DNA of 64,000 nt from Hymenobacter glacialis (GCF_001816165.1 NZ_MDZC01000057.1:167931-231930); one strand, 5' to 3'. Positions 8,623-18,641 are shown, numbered from the stretch's first letter. The notes: a model not told the origin generated them from the letters alone. Made by a program: numbers and translations.

Positions 8623-9090
8623 CTACGGAATCTGAAAATTGCCGCTCCCTGCGCAGGACTCGTTCACTTGGCTGGTGTTAAAAAGATAGAGTTGGGTATT
8701 ATACTTTTCTAACGATTCTGGCCAGCACGTGACCACGTCGTGGTCTTCGGCGAGGTCGGCGAGCTCCTCAAAGTCAAGCTCTGCCACCACGCTAGAAAAG
8801 ATGTCGACCGCGATAATGAGGACCAAGCCGGTATCCGAGCAGAACTGCCGCACATTGTCCGCGGCCGCCGCCTCGCTGCCGATGGGCTGGATGCTAGATA
8901 AGTCAAAACCCTCGTGTTCAGCCGTCACTACGGCATAGGGGTTGATTGCATCTGGGAATACGATATGCCGTAGGGCCACCAATTCGTGGTGTAGCAAGCT
9001 CGAATCGGGTCGGGCCTTGAACTCCTCGAGATACAACGCATCAATGAACAGGTATTCTTTTCCGGGTGCCAGACGGATTAAGGGAGCCAT
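8623..9090 (-). CDS. Hypothetical cytoplasmic protein
   Basis: 155-aa acidic protein, no signal peptide or membrane helix. The N-terminus is PLIRLAPGKEYLFIDALYLEEF and a central segment DTGLVLIIAVDIF looks like a buried strand. No family is recognised. It is the first gene of a probable two-gene minus-strand unit with 8224-8589. GC content seems slightly lower than in the flanking housekeeping genes. Confidence 0.5.
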   Translation of the reverse strand: MAPLIRLAPGKEYLFIDALYLEEFKARPDSSLLHHELVALRHIVFPDAINPYAVVTAEHEGFDLSSIQPIGSEAAAADNVRQFCSDTGLVLIIAVDIFSSVVAELDFEELADLAEDHDVVTCWPESLEKYNTQLYLFNTSQVNESCAGSGNFQIP

Positions 9091-9455
9091 TTAAGCGGAG
9101 GGTTGTTGGTTTAGATGGGGAAACGCGCCGAGCGAGTAGGGCTGTTTCCACAAAGGCAATGAGGACTTTGCTCGGGATATTACCTTGGGCATATTGACCT
9201 GCGTGAGCCACTGCCGTGCCCCGCCGGAAAAGTACACCGCAACTTTTAAAAAATGGTGGCGGGCCCGGTACCTGCGTTTATGCTGGACGCCACTAGTAGA
9301 GATGGTTGTAGATGGGTGCGCCAAGTGGCAGTGTTGGCTTCAGGCAGCTACAGAGGGGCGCTTTGCCCCGCAATAACCCGATGCGTTGCCGTGTGGTTAC
9401 TAAGGAGCGCGCTACCGCAGCTTGCTCAAATCCAACGACACTACACAAACCCCAT
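9091..9455. other. Intergenic region, no supported feature
   Basis: 365 bases between a minus-strand orphan gene and the katG remnant. Short open frames exist on both strands, but none shows protein-like composition. No hairpin or repeat of note was seen. Confidence 0.4.
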
Positions 9456-10348
9456 ATGCTCCACATAGCCAACGACAAGACCAACACCGACTCCTTTGAA
9501 ATGGGCGGCAAATGCCCCTTCGGCGGCGACAGCATCGGCGGGGCAACAGGCACGCCGCCCGCTCTCTCCGACTGGTACCCCAATCGGCTGAAGGTGGAGC
9601 AGCTGCACCAGAACGGCCCGAGCGCCAATCCGCTCGGCGAGGACTTCAACTACGCTGAAGCATCAACGCCCTTGATTTGGAGGCGCTGAGGCAGGAAATC
9701 AAAACATTTCTGACCACTTCGGTGGCCTGGTGGCCGTCGGACTACAATAACTACGGCCCGCAGATGGTGCGAATGGCCTGGCACTCGGCTGGCACCTACC
9801 GCATTGCCGGCGGCTGATGCGGGCTTTACCACGGCCGTTCCCTTCACGCCGGGCCGCCGCGACACCACGCAGGAGCTGACCGACATTGAGATGTTTACGT
9901 GGCTGAAGCCGGTGGCCGATGGCTTCCGCAACTACCTCGACCCCGAGTTTGCAGCCATTTCGCAGGACGTGGCCCCGGAAGTGATGTTCCTTGACAAGGC
10001 CCAGCTGCTCTCGCTCACGGCCCCGGAGTGGGTGGCGCTGATGGGCGGCCTGAAGGCCATGAACACCAACCACGACAGCTAGGCGCACGGCATCTTCACC
10101 GACCACGTGGGCGTGCTCACCAGCATGGATTTTGAGTGGAAGAAGACCGACGCGCAGGGCACGAGCTTCTCGCTCAATGACCGCGAAACTGGCCAGCCGC
10201 GCTTCACGGCCACGCGCTCCGACCTCGTGTTCGGCGCCAACAGCCAACTGCAGGCCGCGACGGCCACAAGCGCTTCGTGAAAGCCTTTGTGAAGGCCTGG
10301 GACAAGGTGATGATGCTTGACCGCTACGACGTGAAGGTTTCAGCTTAA
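9456..10348 (+). pseudogene. katG: Catalase-peroxidase (KatG) remnant
   Basis: The haem catalase-peroxidase is recognised from its N-terminal [15 protein letters not shown] and [11 protein letters not shown] region, then the distal-haem motif [15 protein letters not shown]. The next recognisable part is the C-terminal domain ([24 protein letters not shown], [48 protein letters not shown]). Lesions: a missing base near 9663, a large internal deletion joining near 9815 (about 450 residues lost, including the proximal haem histidine region), an in-frame stop at 10080, and a further small deletion near 10258. Normal length is about 730-750 aa, so this gene is dead. Confidence 0.92.
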
Positions 10349-10410
10349 CAACTTGCATGTAGCTGCCTGAAAACCGCTCCGCACAACGGGTTGAGGTTTT
10401 TAGAACAGGA

Positions 10411-10458
10411 TACCAAACAAGAAGAGCGCGCCAATTGGCGCGCTCTTCTTGTTTGGTA
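10411..10458. repeat. 48-bp perfect palindrome (probable bidirectional terminator)
   Basis: Bases 10411-10434 are the exact reverse complement of 10435-10458, with the centre at CCAA/TTGG. It lies between the ends of two convergent genes (katG remnant and the methyltransferase), which fits a shared terminator, but it lacks a clean T-run. Confidence 0.8.
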
Positions 10459-10469
10459 GCGGGACTTCA

Positions 10470-11126
10470 TCAATCGATAACGGCTTGATTTTGCGGCAGG
10501 GCTACCCGTGCTACCACGGCATAAAGCGGGTCGGAGCGGCCGGGGGCGGGGCTGCGGTCCAGCAGGGTGATGGGCTGCCAGCCACCCGCTTCTTCCAGAT
10601 ACCGCTGCACCAGCGCCAGGTGCCCGCGGTCGTCGAGGGCGTGCCAGGCGGCAATGGCCTTGCTGGGAAAGCAGCGGTTGGAAAACGTAACAACCAGCGG
10701 CGCGCCGGGGCGCAGCACGCGGGCCAGCTCGCGCAGCACCGCTACCGGCTGGGTGAGGTAGTCGATGGACACGCAGATGGCTGCGCCGTCGAATTCCTGG
10801 TTTTGAAAGGGTAGTCCGGGCTGCTCGTTTAGGTCCTGCACCACGTGGGCGCTGAGGCGCGGGTTGGCGAGTAGCTCGGCCGCGTTCATGCCCAGGCCCA
10901 CCACGCGGCGGTAGGGGATTTCGGCGGGCAGGTGGCTTATCCAGCTGCTCATCAGGTCGAGCAGGGCGCTGTTGGGCGGGAAGTATTCGCGGTAGAGTTG
11001 CGTGACGGCAGCAATGGCGGCATCGTCGATGTGCGCGACGAAGCGCGGGTGGTGGTAGAATTCCGCGTCCGGCGTTTCGTCCTGGCGCTGGAATAGGCTA
11101 GCGGGCAACGGGCTATTGGGGTCCAT
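10470..11126 (-). CDS. Class I SAM-dependent methyltransferase
   Basis: 218-aa soluble protein of the methyltransferase type 11 group. The Rossmann-fold pattern is visible: a first strand RRVVGLGMN (motif I is degenerate, G-x-G only), a motif II acidic residue VVQDLNEQPGLPF, the strand FDGAAICVSIDYL, and the post-motif helix AVLRELARVLRPGAPLVVTFSNRCFP, a common signature of this family. The start at 11126 (MDPNSPLP) is preferred over an upstream ATG at 11177. The substrate cannot be deduced. It lies 87 bases downstream of the uvrA-like gene on the same strand. Confidence 0.8.
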   Translation of the reverse strand: MDPNSPLPASLFQRQDETPDAEFYHHPRFVAHIDDAAIAAVTQLYREYFPPNSALLDLMSSWISHLPAEIPYRRVVGLGMNAAELLANPRLSAHVVQDLNEQPGLPFQNQEFDGAAICVSIDYLTQPVAVLRELARVLRPGAPLVVTFSNRCFPSKAIAAWHALDDRGHLALVQRYLEEAGGWQPITLLDRSPAPGRSDPLYAVVARVALPQNQAVID

Positions 11127-11213
11127 GTCGGGTATTGGGTAGGTGACTTTTGGCTTGCTTTGGCAGGGGGAAACCACCCAAGCCGGAACCCAACAACAAG
11201 GTTTCCATAATTA

Positions 11214-13769
11214 TCAGAGCACCGGACCTGCCTGGGGGTGTAGAAACGCCTGCAGATAAGGCGCGGTACGGCTGCCTTTCGCTGTTGCTACCTTCCGGGG
11301 CGGGCCGGCGGCCACCACGCGCCCGCCTTCGTCGCCGGCACCGGGGCCGATATCTACCACCCAGTCGGAGCCGGCTACTACGCGCATGTCGTGCTCCACC
11401 ACGATGACCGTGTTGCCGGCGGCCACCAGTCCTTCGAGCTGAAGCAGGAGCTTTTCCACGTCGGAGGGATGCAGGCCGGTGGTGGGCTCGTCGAGGACGT
11501 AGAGCGTGTTGCCACGGCCGATGCGCTGCAGCTCGGTGGCAAGCTTGATGCGTTGGGCTTCGCCGCCGCTCAATTCGGTGGCGGGCTGGCCCAGGCGCAG
11601 GTAGCCCAAGCCCACTTCGCGCAGGACCGTGAGGGCGCGGTGTACGGGCGGCTCCTCGGCGAAGAATGCCCAGGCATCGTCCACGGTCAAGGCCAGCACC
11701 TCGGCAATGTTCTTCTCATGGTACTTGATTTCGAGGGTTTTGGCGTTGTAGCGTGCTCCGTGGCACACGGAGCAGGGCGCGTACACGCTGGGCAGAAACA
11801 GTAGCTCCACCATCACGAAGCCTTCGCCCTGGCAGTTTTCGCAGCGTCCTTTGGCTACGTTGAAGGAGAAGCGGCCGGCGTCGTAGCGGCGCTTGCGGGC
11901 CTCGGGCGTGGCCGCAAACAGCTTGCGCACGTGGTCGAAGAGGCCGGTGTAGGTGGCCATGTTGGAGCGCGGCGTGCGGCCAATGGGCTTCTGGTCGACG
12001 CGCACCAAGCGCTTGATGGCTTCCATGCCGCCCGTGATGTGGCCGCCGAGCGTGGCCGGCGCGGGCGCGGCCAGTGGGTCGGCTTCCTCTTCTTCGGAGG
12101 CTATTTCCTGACCCAAACTTTCGGCCACCAGCTCCACCAGCACTTGGCTTACGAGGCTGGACTTTCCCGAACCCGACACGCCCGTGACCGTGGTGAACAC
12201 GCCCAGCGGAAATTCCACGGCGAGGTTTTCGAGGTTGTTGCGCGTCACGCCGGCCAGCTTCAGCCAGCTGGTGGGCGTGCGCAGGGGCTGGGTGGGCAGT
12301 GCCGGCGTCTCGAACAGAAACTGGCGCGTCTGCGAAGCGGCCACGGCTTTCAGCCCTGCGGGCGGGCCGCTGTAGAGAATTTCGCCGCCTTTTTCGCCCG
12401 CGGCCGGGCCCACGTCCACCAGCCAGTCGGCCTGGCGGATAACGTCCAAATCGTGCTCTACCACAAACAGCGAATTGCCCGCGCCCTTCAGCCCCGCCAG
12501 GGCCGTGAGCAGGGCCTCGGTATCGGCAGGGTGCAGGCCAGCGCTGGGTTCATCGAGCACATACACCACCCCAAATAGATTGGAATACAGCTGCGTGGCC
12601 AGCCGCAGCCGCTGCAGCTCGCCCGGCGAAAGCGTGGGCGTGCCGCGTTCCAGCGACAGATAACCCAGGCCCAAATCCAGCAATACGGCCAGGCGGGCAG
12701 CCAGGTCTTCGGCAATGCGCCGGGCCACAATGGCCTGCTCGGGGTGCTGCTGGTCGTGGTGCTGCCGGGCGGCCGTGCCCTGGGCAAACGGCTGCAACAG
12801 CGACGCCAGCCGCTTGAGCGGCAGCCGCGACATTTCGGCAATGTCCAGCCCCGCAAAGGTGACCGACAACGATTCTTTCCGCAGCCGTTTGCCCTGGCAG
12901 GTGGGGCAGTCACTGCCCAGCATGTACTGCGCCACCCGCTTCTTCATCAGGGCGCTTTGGGTGGTGGCGAAGGTGTGCAGCACGTGCCGTTTCACGCCCG
13001 TGAAGGTGCCCATGTAGTTGGGCTGCTCGCGGCGCTTGAGGGCGCGCTGGGTTTGCTCGGGCGAGTAGCCGGGGTACACCGGCACCACGGGCTGCTCGTC
13101 GGTGAAAAGTATCCAGTCGCGGTCTTTTTGGGGCAGGTCGCGCCACGGGGTGTCCACGTCGTAGCCCATGGTCACGAGGATGTCGCGCTGGTTTTGGCCG
13201 CCCCAGGCCTGGGGCCACGCCGCAATGGCGCGCTCCCGAATGGTAAGCGAAGGGTCGGGCACCATGCTTTGCTCGGTCACTTCGTACACCCGGCCCAGAC
13301 CGTGGCAGGTGGGGCAGGCGCCTTCGGGCGTGTTGGGCGAAAAGGCCTCGGCGTAGATGATGCCCTGGCCGGATGGGTAGTCGCCGGCCCGCGAGTATAG
13401 CATCCGCAGCAAATTCGAGAGTGTCGTCACCGAGCCCACCGACGAGCGGGTGCTGGGCGCGCCGCGCTGCTGCTGCAGGGCCACGGCCGGCGGTAGCCCG
13501 TCGATGCTCGTGACTTCGGGCACGGCCATTTGGTGAAACAGGCGGCGGGCGTAGGGCGACACTGATTCCAGGTAGCGGCGCTGGGCCTCGGCGTAGAGCG
13601 TGCCAAACGCCAGCGAGGATTTGCCGGAGCCCGACACGCCGGTGAATACCACCAGCGCATCGCGCGGAATGTCAACATCAACGTTTTTGAGGTTGTGCTC
13701 GCGGGCACCGCGCACGCGCACGAAGCCGGTGAAGCTGGTAGGTGTGGTTGGAGACAGGGAAAGCGGCAT
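11214..13769 (-). CDS. UvrA-family ABC ATPase (short UvrA2-like paralogue)
   Basis: 851-aa DNA-damage-type ABC ATPase with two nucleotide-binding halves. Walker A motifs: [13 protein letters not shown] near residue 43 and [13 protein letters not shown] in the second half. Signature motifs: [11 protein letters not shown] and [11 protein letters not shown]. Zinc-finger cysteines are present as CPTCHG, CPTCQG, CENCQG and CSVCHG. Canonical UvrA is about 940-950 aa; this shorter form resembles the UvrA2/DrrC-type paralogues that have lost part of the UvrB-interaction region and are linked to DNA-binding drug tolerance. Which role applies here cannot be read from the sequence. No uvrB or uvrC is nearby. 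Confidence 0.85.
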   Translation of the reverse strand: MPLSLSPTTPTSFTGFVRVRGAREHNLKNVDVDIPRDALVVFTGVSGSGKSSLAFGTLYAEAQRRYLESVSPYARRLFHQMAVPEVTSIDGLPPAVALQQQRGAPSTRSSVGSVTTLSNLLRMLYSRAGDYPSGQGIIYAEAFSPNTPEGACPTCHGLGRVYEVTEQSMVPDPSLTIRERAIAAWPQAWGGQNQRDILVTMGYDVDTPWRDLPQKDRDWILFTDEQPVVPVYPGYSPEQTQRALKRREQPNYMGTFTGVKRHVLHTFATTQSALMKKRVAQYMLGSDCPTCQGKRLRKESLSVTFAGLDIAEMSRLPLKRLASLLQPFAQGTAARQHHDQQHPEQAIVARRIAEDLAARLAVLLDLGLGYLSLERGTPTLSPGELQRLRLATQLYSNLFGVVYVLDEPSAGLHPADTEALLTALAGLKGAGNSLFVVEHDLDVIRQADWLVDVGPAAGEKGGEILYSGPPAGLKAVAASQTRQFLFETPALPTQPLRTPTSWLKLAGVTRNNLENLAVEFPLGVFTTVTGVSGSGKSSLVSQVLVELVAESLGQEIASEEEEADPLAAPAPATLGGHITGGMEAIKRLVRVDQKPIGRTPRSNMATYTGLFDHVRKLFAATPEARKRRYDAGRFSFNVAKGRCENCQGEGFVMVELLFLPSVYAPCSVCHGARYNAKTLEIKYHEKNIAEVLALTVDDAWAFFAEEPPVHRALTVLREVGLGYLRLGQPATELSGGEAQRIKLATELQRIGRGNTLYVLDEPTTGLHPSDVEKLLLQLEGLVAAGNTVIVVEHDMRVVAGSDWVVDIGPGAGDEGGRVVAAGPPRKVATAKGSRTAPYLQAFLHPQAGPVL

Positions 13770-14651
13770 GGCGTGTTCACGGGCAGAGTTCGAGTACGCA
13801 CATACGTAAATCGCTGCTAAAACACCTGTTCACAGCTGTAGTGCAACGCCTGGCTGCAACGGCTTCGTACCAGATGGTGGTGAAAACCAAGCCGTGGCGG
13901 TGGTGAAGTAGCAGCGCAATCACCCCTGGGTTTTGAGTTACCAGGGCGAGGCTTTTGCCTAATACAACCGATTCCCAGATTGCCTATATGGCTTTAAAAT
14001 CCATGTATTTAATATTTTAACAAAAAAATTAAATACATATATAAGAATTTTATTGGATGAAACTTAAATTTTTATTATCTTTAAATAAATCAAATAAACC
14101 TCCGCAGTATTATATACATGACTGTGGCCCCGACCTCCGACAGCCCGTTGAATTGGGCAGATTGTTTGGCGAAGTTGCCGTTTACGGACCCAGCAAGCCT
14201 AGCTGTAACCTTATCCGCCGCATCTTAACGCTCCTGGACCTGACTACGATTCGGTTCAAGTGTAGGTAAACCTTCATTGAAACTACTCTGGGGTTTTCCA
14301 TCGCTCTACAGCCTCCCCGCCGGAGGCTTCTCGCTCCACTATTCCTAGTCTACTTATACCATGGCCCCTTTTACGAGGCCTCGGTCTGCTGCTACTTCCA
14401 GCAGCAAATCCTGACGCGAGAAATTCCCACATCCGTTCATTAAATGTCATGAACACAGCATGTAACACACCCGGATTTCTGCATGCTAAACATCCTGCCT
14501 GTCTAGTCACTACGACTTGTGCCAGGGTTGCGGCTACTAGTTGGCTGCGCTTTTTGGTGGTAGTAGTTGCGGCACTTTCCTTTTCCGGAGTTGCACAAGC
14601 GCAGTAACAAAAAGCTGAACTTTTCTAACCCCATTCCCCCCCCTCACTGCT
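13770..14651. other. Long AT-rich intergenic region
   Basis: About 880 bases without a convincing gene. Bases 13990-14115 are strikingly AT-rich against the GC-rich genome. A 70-codon open frame (14057-14269, plus) starts inside the AT tract, and a 36-codon frame opens at 14119; neither has recognisable features. The region borders the lower-GC cytochrome c peroxidase gene and may be imported or decayed DNA. Confidence 0.45.
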
Positions 14652-16001
14652 ATGTTGTACAGATATATGTTTCTTCGTGTTGGCCTTGTGTGCATATGCG
14701 CCGCTTCATTCAGTTCCTGTGACAAAGAATCTGAACTGTTGTCTTTAGAAAAAGACTTGGCATTAAATAAAGCGAAAGGCCTGTCAGCCGGTTCTTCCTT
14801 AAGTCCAAAAGCTCAGCTTGGCAAGCTGATTTTTTTCGACGACAATCTTTCGGAATCACGTCTTGACGCCATCTTTTCGGAATCAGGAATTGTCACGCTG
14901 AAGGTTCAGGCTTGTGCTTCCTGCCATGTGCCTTCTCAGGGCTTTGCCGGGTTTAGTGATAAGGACCTGGGCGGGATTCCAAGAGGCTTTGTTGCCGGTT
15001 TTGCGGAAGGTGCGGTTAAAGACGTTATTGGCGGCCGCAGAACTATTGGCGGCCGTAAAGCACCAAGTGCCGCTTACGCAACGTTTAGCCCTATACTGCA
15101 TTTAGAGACTGACCCAGAGAAAATAAAAGCAAAAGCAAAATTTAAATTAAAATCAAAAAAAGATGAGCCTGATTTTATAGGCGGAATGTTCTGGGATGGC
15201 AGGGCAACCGGAAAAAGGCTGGGCAGCCCGACTGCGGAGCAGGCATTGGGCCCATTTCTCAACCCTGTTGAACAAAACCTTCATGATGCCAAAACAGTGC
15301 TGGAAAGAATTAAGGCCAACAGCGAATGCACTGAGCTCTGGGAGAAGGTTTGGGGAAGCCCAATTAGCACAGCTACGAAAGAAGACATAGACCGCAATTA
15401 TGACCGTGTGGGCTTTTCCATTGCAGCTTTTGAAGCTTCGCAAGAAGTGAACAAGTTCTCCTCGAAGTTTGACAGGTACCTGAATAAACAAGAAAAGCTG
15501 ACTTCAATAGAAGCAGACGGCTTGGCCCTGTTTATCGGCAAAGCAGATTGCAACAGATGCCACAATGAAAAGGGCGAAAACGGCAATCCTCCTTTGTTCA
15601 CAGACTTTAGTTATTACAATATCGGTACTCCAAAAAATGACAACACAGAATACGCTCCATCATCGATTGATTATGGATTAGGCGGTTTTCTCCAAAAGCT
15701 TGGACCTTCTGACCCCTGGTACAGACTGGCTGGCGAAAACATGGGGAAAGTTAAAACGCCAACCCTGCGGAACGTAGCCAAAGGCGCCGACAATAAACGG
15801 TTCATGCACAATGGTGCGTTTAAAACCTTGGAAGAAGTGGTACACTTTTACAACACCCGTGATGAGCCCGGGGCTGGCTGGCCCGCACCCGAGGTCGGGG
15901 AGAACGTGAGTGAAGAATCAAGGGTGGGTAGGCTTCGATTGACAAGTAAAGAAGAAGCTGCCCTTGTGGCTTTCATGAAAACACTGAGCGACAAGGACTA
16001 A
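14652..16001 (+). CDS. Di-haem cytochrome c peroxidase family lipoprotein
   Basis: 449-aa periplasmic protein of the CcpA/MauG superfamily. It has a signal peptide with a lipobox near residues 20-24 (SFSSC), then two haem c attachment sites: CASCH near residue 95 and CNRCH near residue 302. Family segments include LGKLIFFDDNLSES at the start, FWDGRAT, ALGPFLNPVEQ and the C-terminal TPTLRNVA...FMHNGAFKTLEEVVHFYN. The family reduces hydrogen peroxide with electrons from cytochrome c or modifies protein side chains. An internal Lys-rich insertion (about residues 155-175) is unusual. The gene uses A/T-ending codons far more than its neighbours, which suggests transfer. It stands alone, next to an IS1-type remnant. 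Confidence 0.88.
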   Translation: MLYRYMFLRVGLVCICAASFSSCDKESELLSLEKDLALNKAKGLSAGSSLSPKAQLGKLIFFDDNLSESRLDAIFSESGIVTLKVQACASCHVPSQGFAGFSDKDLGGIPRGFVAGFAEGAVKDVIGGRRTIGGRKAPSAAYATFSPILHLETDPEKIKAKAKFKLKSKKDEPDFIGGMFWDGRATGKRLGSPTAEQALGPFLNPVEQNLHDAKTVLERIKANSECTELWEKVWGSPISTATKEDIDRNYDRVGFSIAAFEASQEVNKFSSKFDRYLNKQEKLTSIEADGLALFIGKADCNRCHNEKGENGNPPLFTDFSYYNIGTPKNDNTEYAPSSIDYGLGGFLQKLGPSDPWYRLAGENMGKVKTPTLRNVAKGADNKRFMHNGAFKTLEEVVHFYNTRDEPGAGWPAPEVGENVSEESRVGRLRLTSKEEAALVAFMKTLSDKD

Positions 16002-16178
16002 AGCTGATTGGTTATAGTGAAACCTAAGAGTAGCGCCTCATCAAAAGGAGCTGCTTTCAGGTTCTCAAAATCCTTCGCTGTACATGCACCAGAACAAAAG
16101 ATAAGGGCTTGAATAAACAACGGGTATCACAAAACACCCGACGGATATATCGAAGCTGCTTAGAAAGCTCTCCAAGCC

Positions 16179-16206
16179 GTCATGCTTGGACAGGCTCAGC
16201 ACGACG
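16179..16206. repeat. Degenerate half copy of the GTCATGCTGAGC palindromic repeat
   Basis: GTCATGCTTGGACAGGCTCAGC-like sequence resembles one arm of the repeat seen at 20785, 22547, 24726 and 55342, but no partner arm is present. Confidence 0.35.
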
Positions 16207-16467
16207 GTCTGATAGTTTCTGGTGACTTCCTAAAATGAGCGCCACGCCGGTCACGCGCACGTTGCTGCGCGGCGAATTGCGCTCGGCCAACAGCTTTTAT
16301 ACCTGGCCATAACGAGCTGCGCGCTCGGCTGCGGTGGGTACGAACAGTGCTTGGTGCCCGCAGCCGTTGCAACGGTAGCACGCATGCCCACAGTCGTGGC
16401 CGTCGCGGTGAATGTGCTCGCTGCCGCATTTGGTGCACGTGTGTTGAGTCGTCAGCCTCAACCTCAT
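16180..16467 (-). pseudogene. IS1-family InsA-type transposase remnant
   Basis: The frame encodes the zinc-finger N-terminal protein of IS1-type elements: CTKCGS, GHDCGHACYRCNGCGH, ALFVPTAAERAARYGQV. An in-frame stop follows at 16297-16299, and the same frame then continues as LLAERNSPRSNVRVTGVALI, which matches the helix-turn-helix part of InsA. No InsB part, inverted repeat or target duplication was found, so it is a relic. It lies on the strand opposite hemA and abuts the hemA start region. Confidence 0.75.
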
Positions 16468-16515
16468 ACGAATCCCATCCTTACTAAGACCACCGCCTTT
16501 TTCCTCGTCTGGTCC

Positions 16516-17826
16516 ATGATTCAGTACTTTAATGTTCTCAGCCTCAGTCACCAGCAAGCCCCGATTGCCATCCGGGAGCAGCTGGCGCTAACCGAACCTG
16601 ACTGCCGCGCCTTACTGCTGCTCCTAAGCCAGGAACTGAAGTTGGCTGACCTGCTGGTGTTGAGCACCTGCAACCGAACGGAGGTGTACTACCGTGCCAC
16701 CCAGGACCAGAGCGCGGCCATCCTGGTTGCCCTGGCCAACCTCAAAAGCCTCCCCGACGCCCGCCGGCTTGCTCCTTATTTCGTCCGTCTCACCGCCACC
16801 GCTGCCGTGCAACACCTGTTTAAAGTAGCCATGGGCTTGGATGCACAGGTAGTCGGCGACCAGCAGATTAGCCACCAAGTGAAGCAGGCCTACCAATGGT
16901 CGGTGGAAGCCGACGCGGCGGGACCCTTTCTGCACCGGCTGCTGCACACCGTGTTTTTTACCCACAAGCGGGTGCGCCAGGAGACAGGCTTCTGCGACGG
17001 CGCCGCCTCGGTTTCCTACGCCGCTCTGCAGCTGGTGGAAGACCTTACGGCCCACCTGCCCAGCCCCCGGGTGCTGCTGCTCGGCGCGGGTGCCTTCGGA
17101 GCTGACTTGGCCCGGTATTTTGGGGCCAGCGGACGGTTTGCGCACGTTACTGTCTGCAACCGGACCCGCGCCCGGGCCGAGGCCCTGGCGGTTGAGTGCG
17201 GGCTGCTCGTGCTGGACTTTGCTGATTTAACCCAAGGCATTCGGGAGGCTGATGTCGTCATTTCTTCGGTGGCGGCTCAAACGCCCCTCGTCACGCCGGA
17301 GCTATTGGGCAATCAGCCTTTGCACAGCCATAAGTACTTCGTTGACCTGTCCATGCCCCATAGCATCGCCGCGGCAGTGGAAACAGTGCCCGGCGTGCTG
17401 CTTTATCCGCTCGAAGCCATCCAGAGCAAGGCCTCGGCGGCCCTGGAGCGCCGACTGGCGGCCGTCCCGCAGGTGCGTGCCATCATTGCCGAAAGCATGG
17501 CCGGCCTGCTGGACTGGAGCGAGGAAATGGAAGTATCGCCCACCATCCAAAAGCTGAAAAACGCCCTCGAGCAGTTGCGACAGGGTGAAATGAAGCGCTA
17601 CGGCAAAAAAATGAGTCCCGCCGAAGCCGAGATGCTGAACGAAATCACCCGCTCACTGATGCAAAAGGTGCTCAAGCAGCCCGTGCTGCAACTCAAAGCG
17701 GCCTGCAAGCGGGGCGAGCCCGGCCAATTGGTGGACCTGCTCAGCGAGCTGTTTGACCTGGAGCGGCAGCCGGGCGAGGCATTGACCGGCGAGTTTTTTC
17801 CTACCGCAACCAGCGGCAGGTGGTGA
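16516..17826 (+). CDS. hemA: Glutamyl-tRNA reductase
   Basis: 436-aa enzyme that reduces glutamyl-tRNA to glutamate-1-semialdehyde, the first committed step of tetrapyrrole synthesis. The catalytic cysteine lies in LSTCNRTEVYYR (about residue 50). The conserved GLDAQVVGDQQI follows, with Asp where most enzymes have Glu in GExQI. The NADPH domain begins at VLLLGAGAFGADLARYF, and the C-terminal dimerisation helices end the protein. The start MIQYFNVLSLSH at 16516 is chosen because homologues begin there; the open frame extends upstream through the IS1 relic and is not coding there. No other haem genes are adjacent. Confidence 0.9.
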   Translation: MIQYFNVLSLSHQQAPIAIREQLALTEPDCRALLLLLSQELKLADLLVLSTCNRTEVYYRATQDQSAAILVALANLKSLPDARRLAPYFVRLTATAAVQHLFKVAMGLDAQVVGDQQISHQVKQAYQWSVEADAAGPFLHRLLHTVFFTHKRVRQETGFCDGAASVSYAALQLVEDLTAHLPSPRVLLLGAGAFGADLARYFGASGRFAHVTVCNRTRARAEALAVECGLLVLDFADLTQGIREADVVISSVAAQTPLVTPELLGNQPLHSHKYFVDLSMPHSIAAAVETVPGVLLYPLEAIQSKASAALERRLAAVPQVRAIIAESMAGLLDWSEEMEVSPTIQKLKNALEQLRQGEMKRYGKKMSPAEAEMLNEITRSLMQKVLKQPVLQLKAACKRGEPGQLVDLLSELFDLERQPGEALTGEFFPTATSGRW

Positions 17827-18115
17827 ATTGGATAAGCCAGCGGCTTGTTGTCGAAGTGGCGCAGGCGCTTCTTGCTCCACTCGTAACCGAAACAGCCGGA
17901 ACGTAAAAGGTGACGTCAGCCAGCACCTTGGCCAGCATAATGCCGGCCGCAGAGTGGCCCAGCCAGCGCGGCAGATGATACATTAGCGCCAGCCGAATCA
18001 GGAAGCTGGCCAGCAACTCAGCCGGGCCAAATTCTACGGCCAGCGCCCGCAGGTTTTCCCCTAAAGTACGCCGCGTGTACGGCTGCCCGCGCTGCTGCCG
18101 CACCTTCGCAAGCAA
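17821..18115 (-). pseudogene. Fragment of an unrecognised membrane-protein gene
   Basis: A frame encoding FGPAELLASFLIRLALMYHLPRWLG-type sequence, followed by GIMLAKVLADVTFYVP, looks like two membrane helices of a real protein. It then shifts frame near 17890, after which the other frame continues with a plausible YEWSKKRLRHFDNK tail. There is an in-frame stop just upstream and no ATG, so this is a truncated remnant. It lies tail to tail with hemA. The parent family is not recognised. Confidence 0.4.
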
Positions 18116-18147
18116 GTAACCGCCCCTGTTTGCTCGTTAAGCGGCAG

Positions 18148-18609
18148 CTACGGCAGGGCACTTGCCGGCTCCAGTTTAACCAAGCTGGCGGAGTTGATGC
18201 AGTAGCGCAGGCCACTGGGTTCCGGCCCATCCGGAAATACGTGGCCCAGGTGGCCGTCGCACACGTTGCAGCGGGCCTCCATGCGCTGCATCCCAAAGCT
18301 CTCATCGAAGGCGTAGCGGATAGCGGCGCGAGTGGCCGGCTGCCGGAAGCTGGGCCAGCCCGAAATGGCGTGGTATTTCGTTTCAGCGGCGAAAAGCAGG
18401 CTGCCGCAGCCCGCGCAGGTGTATTCGCCCGGCGCGTAGGTGCGGCAGTAGGCGTTGCGGTAGGGCGGCTCGGTGGCGTGCTCGCGCAGCACCCGGAATC
18501 GTTCGGGCGGTAGCAGCTCGGCCCATTCGGCTTCCGAATGCTCCACGCGCCGGGCCGGTTCGGGGCTGCCGTATTTGGCGAAGATGACGAGGTCTTTCCA
18601 GCGGAGCAT
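18148..18609 (-). CDS. msrB: Peptide-methionine (R)-S-oxide reductase
   Basis: 153-aa MsrB that repairs oxidised methionine using thioredoxin. The zinc cysteines are in CAGCG and CNVCDGHLGH, the substrate motif is ISGWPSF, and the catalytic cysteine is in RYCINSASL. Length and motif order match the single-domain family. No signal peptide is seen, so it should be cytoplasmic. It is followed by the degenerate fragment at 17821-18115 and preceded by a C-rich repeat, so it is probably monocistronic. Confidence 0.92.
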   Translation of the reverse strand: MLRWKDLVIFAKYGSPEPARRVEHSEAEWAELLPPERFRVLREHATEPPYRNAYCRTYAPGEYTCAGCGSLLFAAETKYHAISGWPSFRQPATRAAIRYAFDESFGMQRMEARCNVCDGHLGHVFPDGPEPSGLRYCINSASLVKLEPASALP

Positions 18610-18641
18610 GAGAAAAAAGGAGCGGAGGGCCTGCGCCGCTT

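Noticed and set aside
14283..14510. 75-aa minus-strand open frame in the AT-rich gap
   Set aside because: No ribosome-binding context, no motif and biased composition; treated as chance.
16351..16515. Upstream extension of the hemA frame
   Set aside because: It overlaps the IS1 relic on the other strand and lacks GluTR-like sequence; homologues begin at MIQYFNV-type residues (16516).
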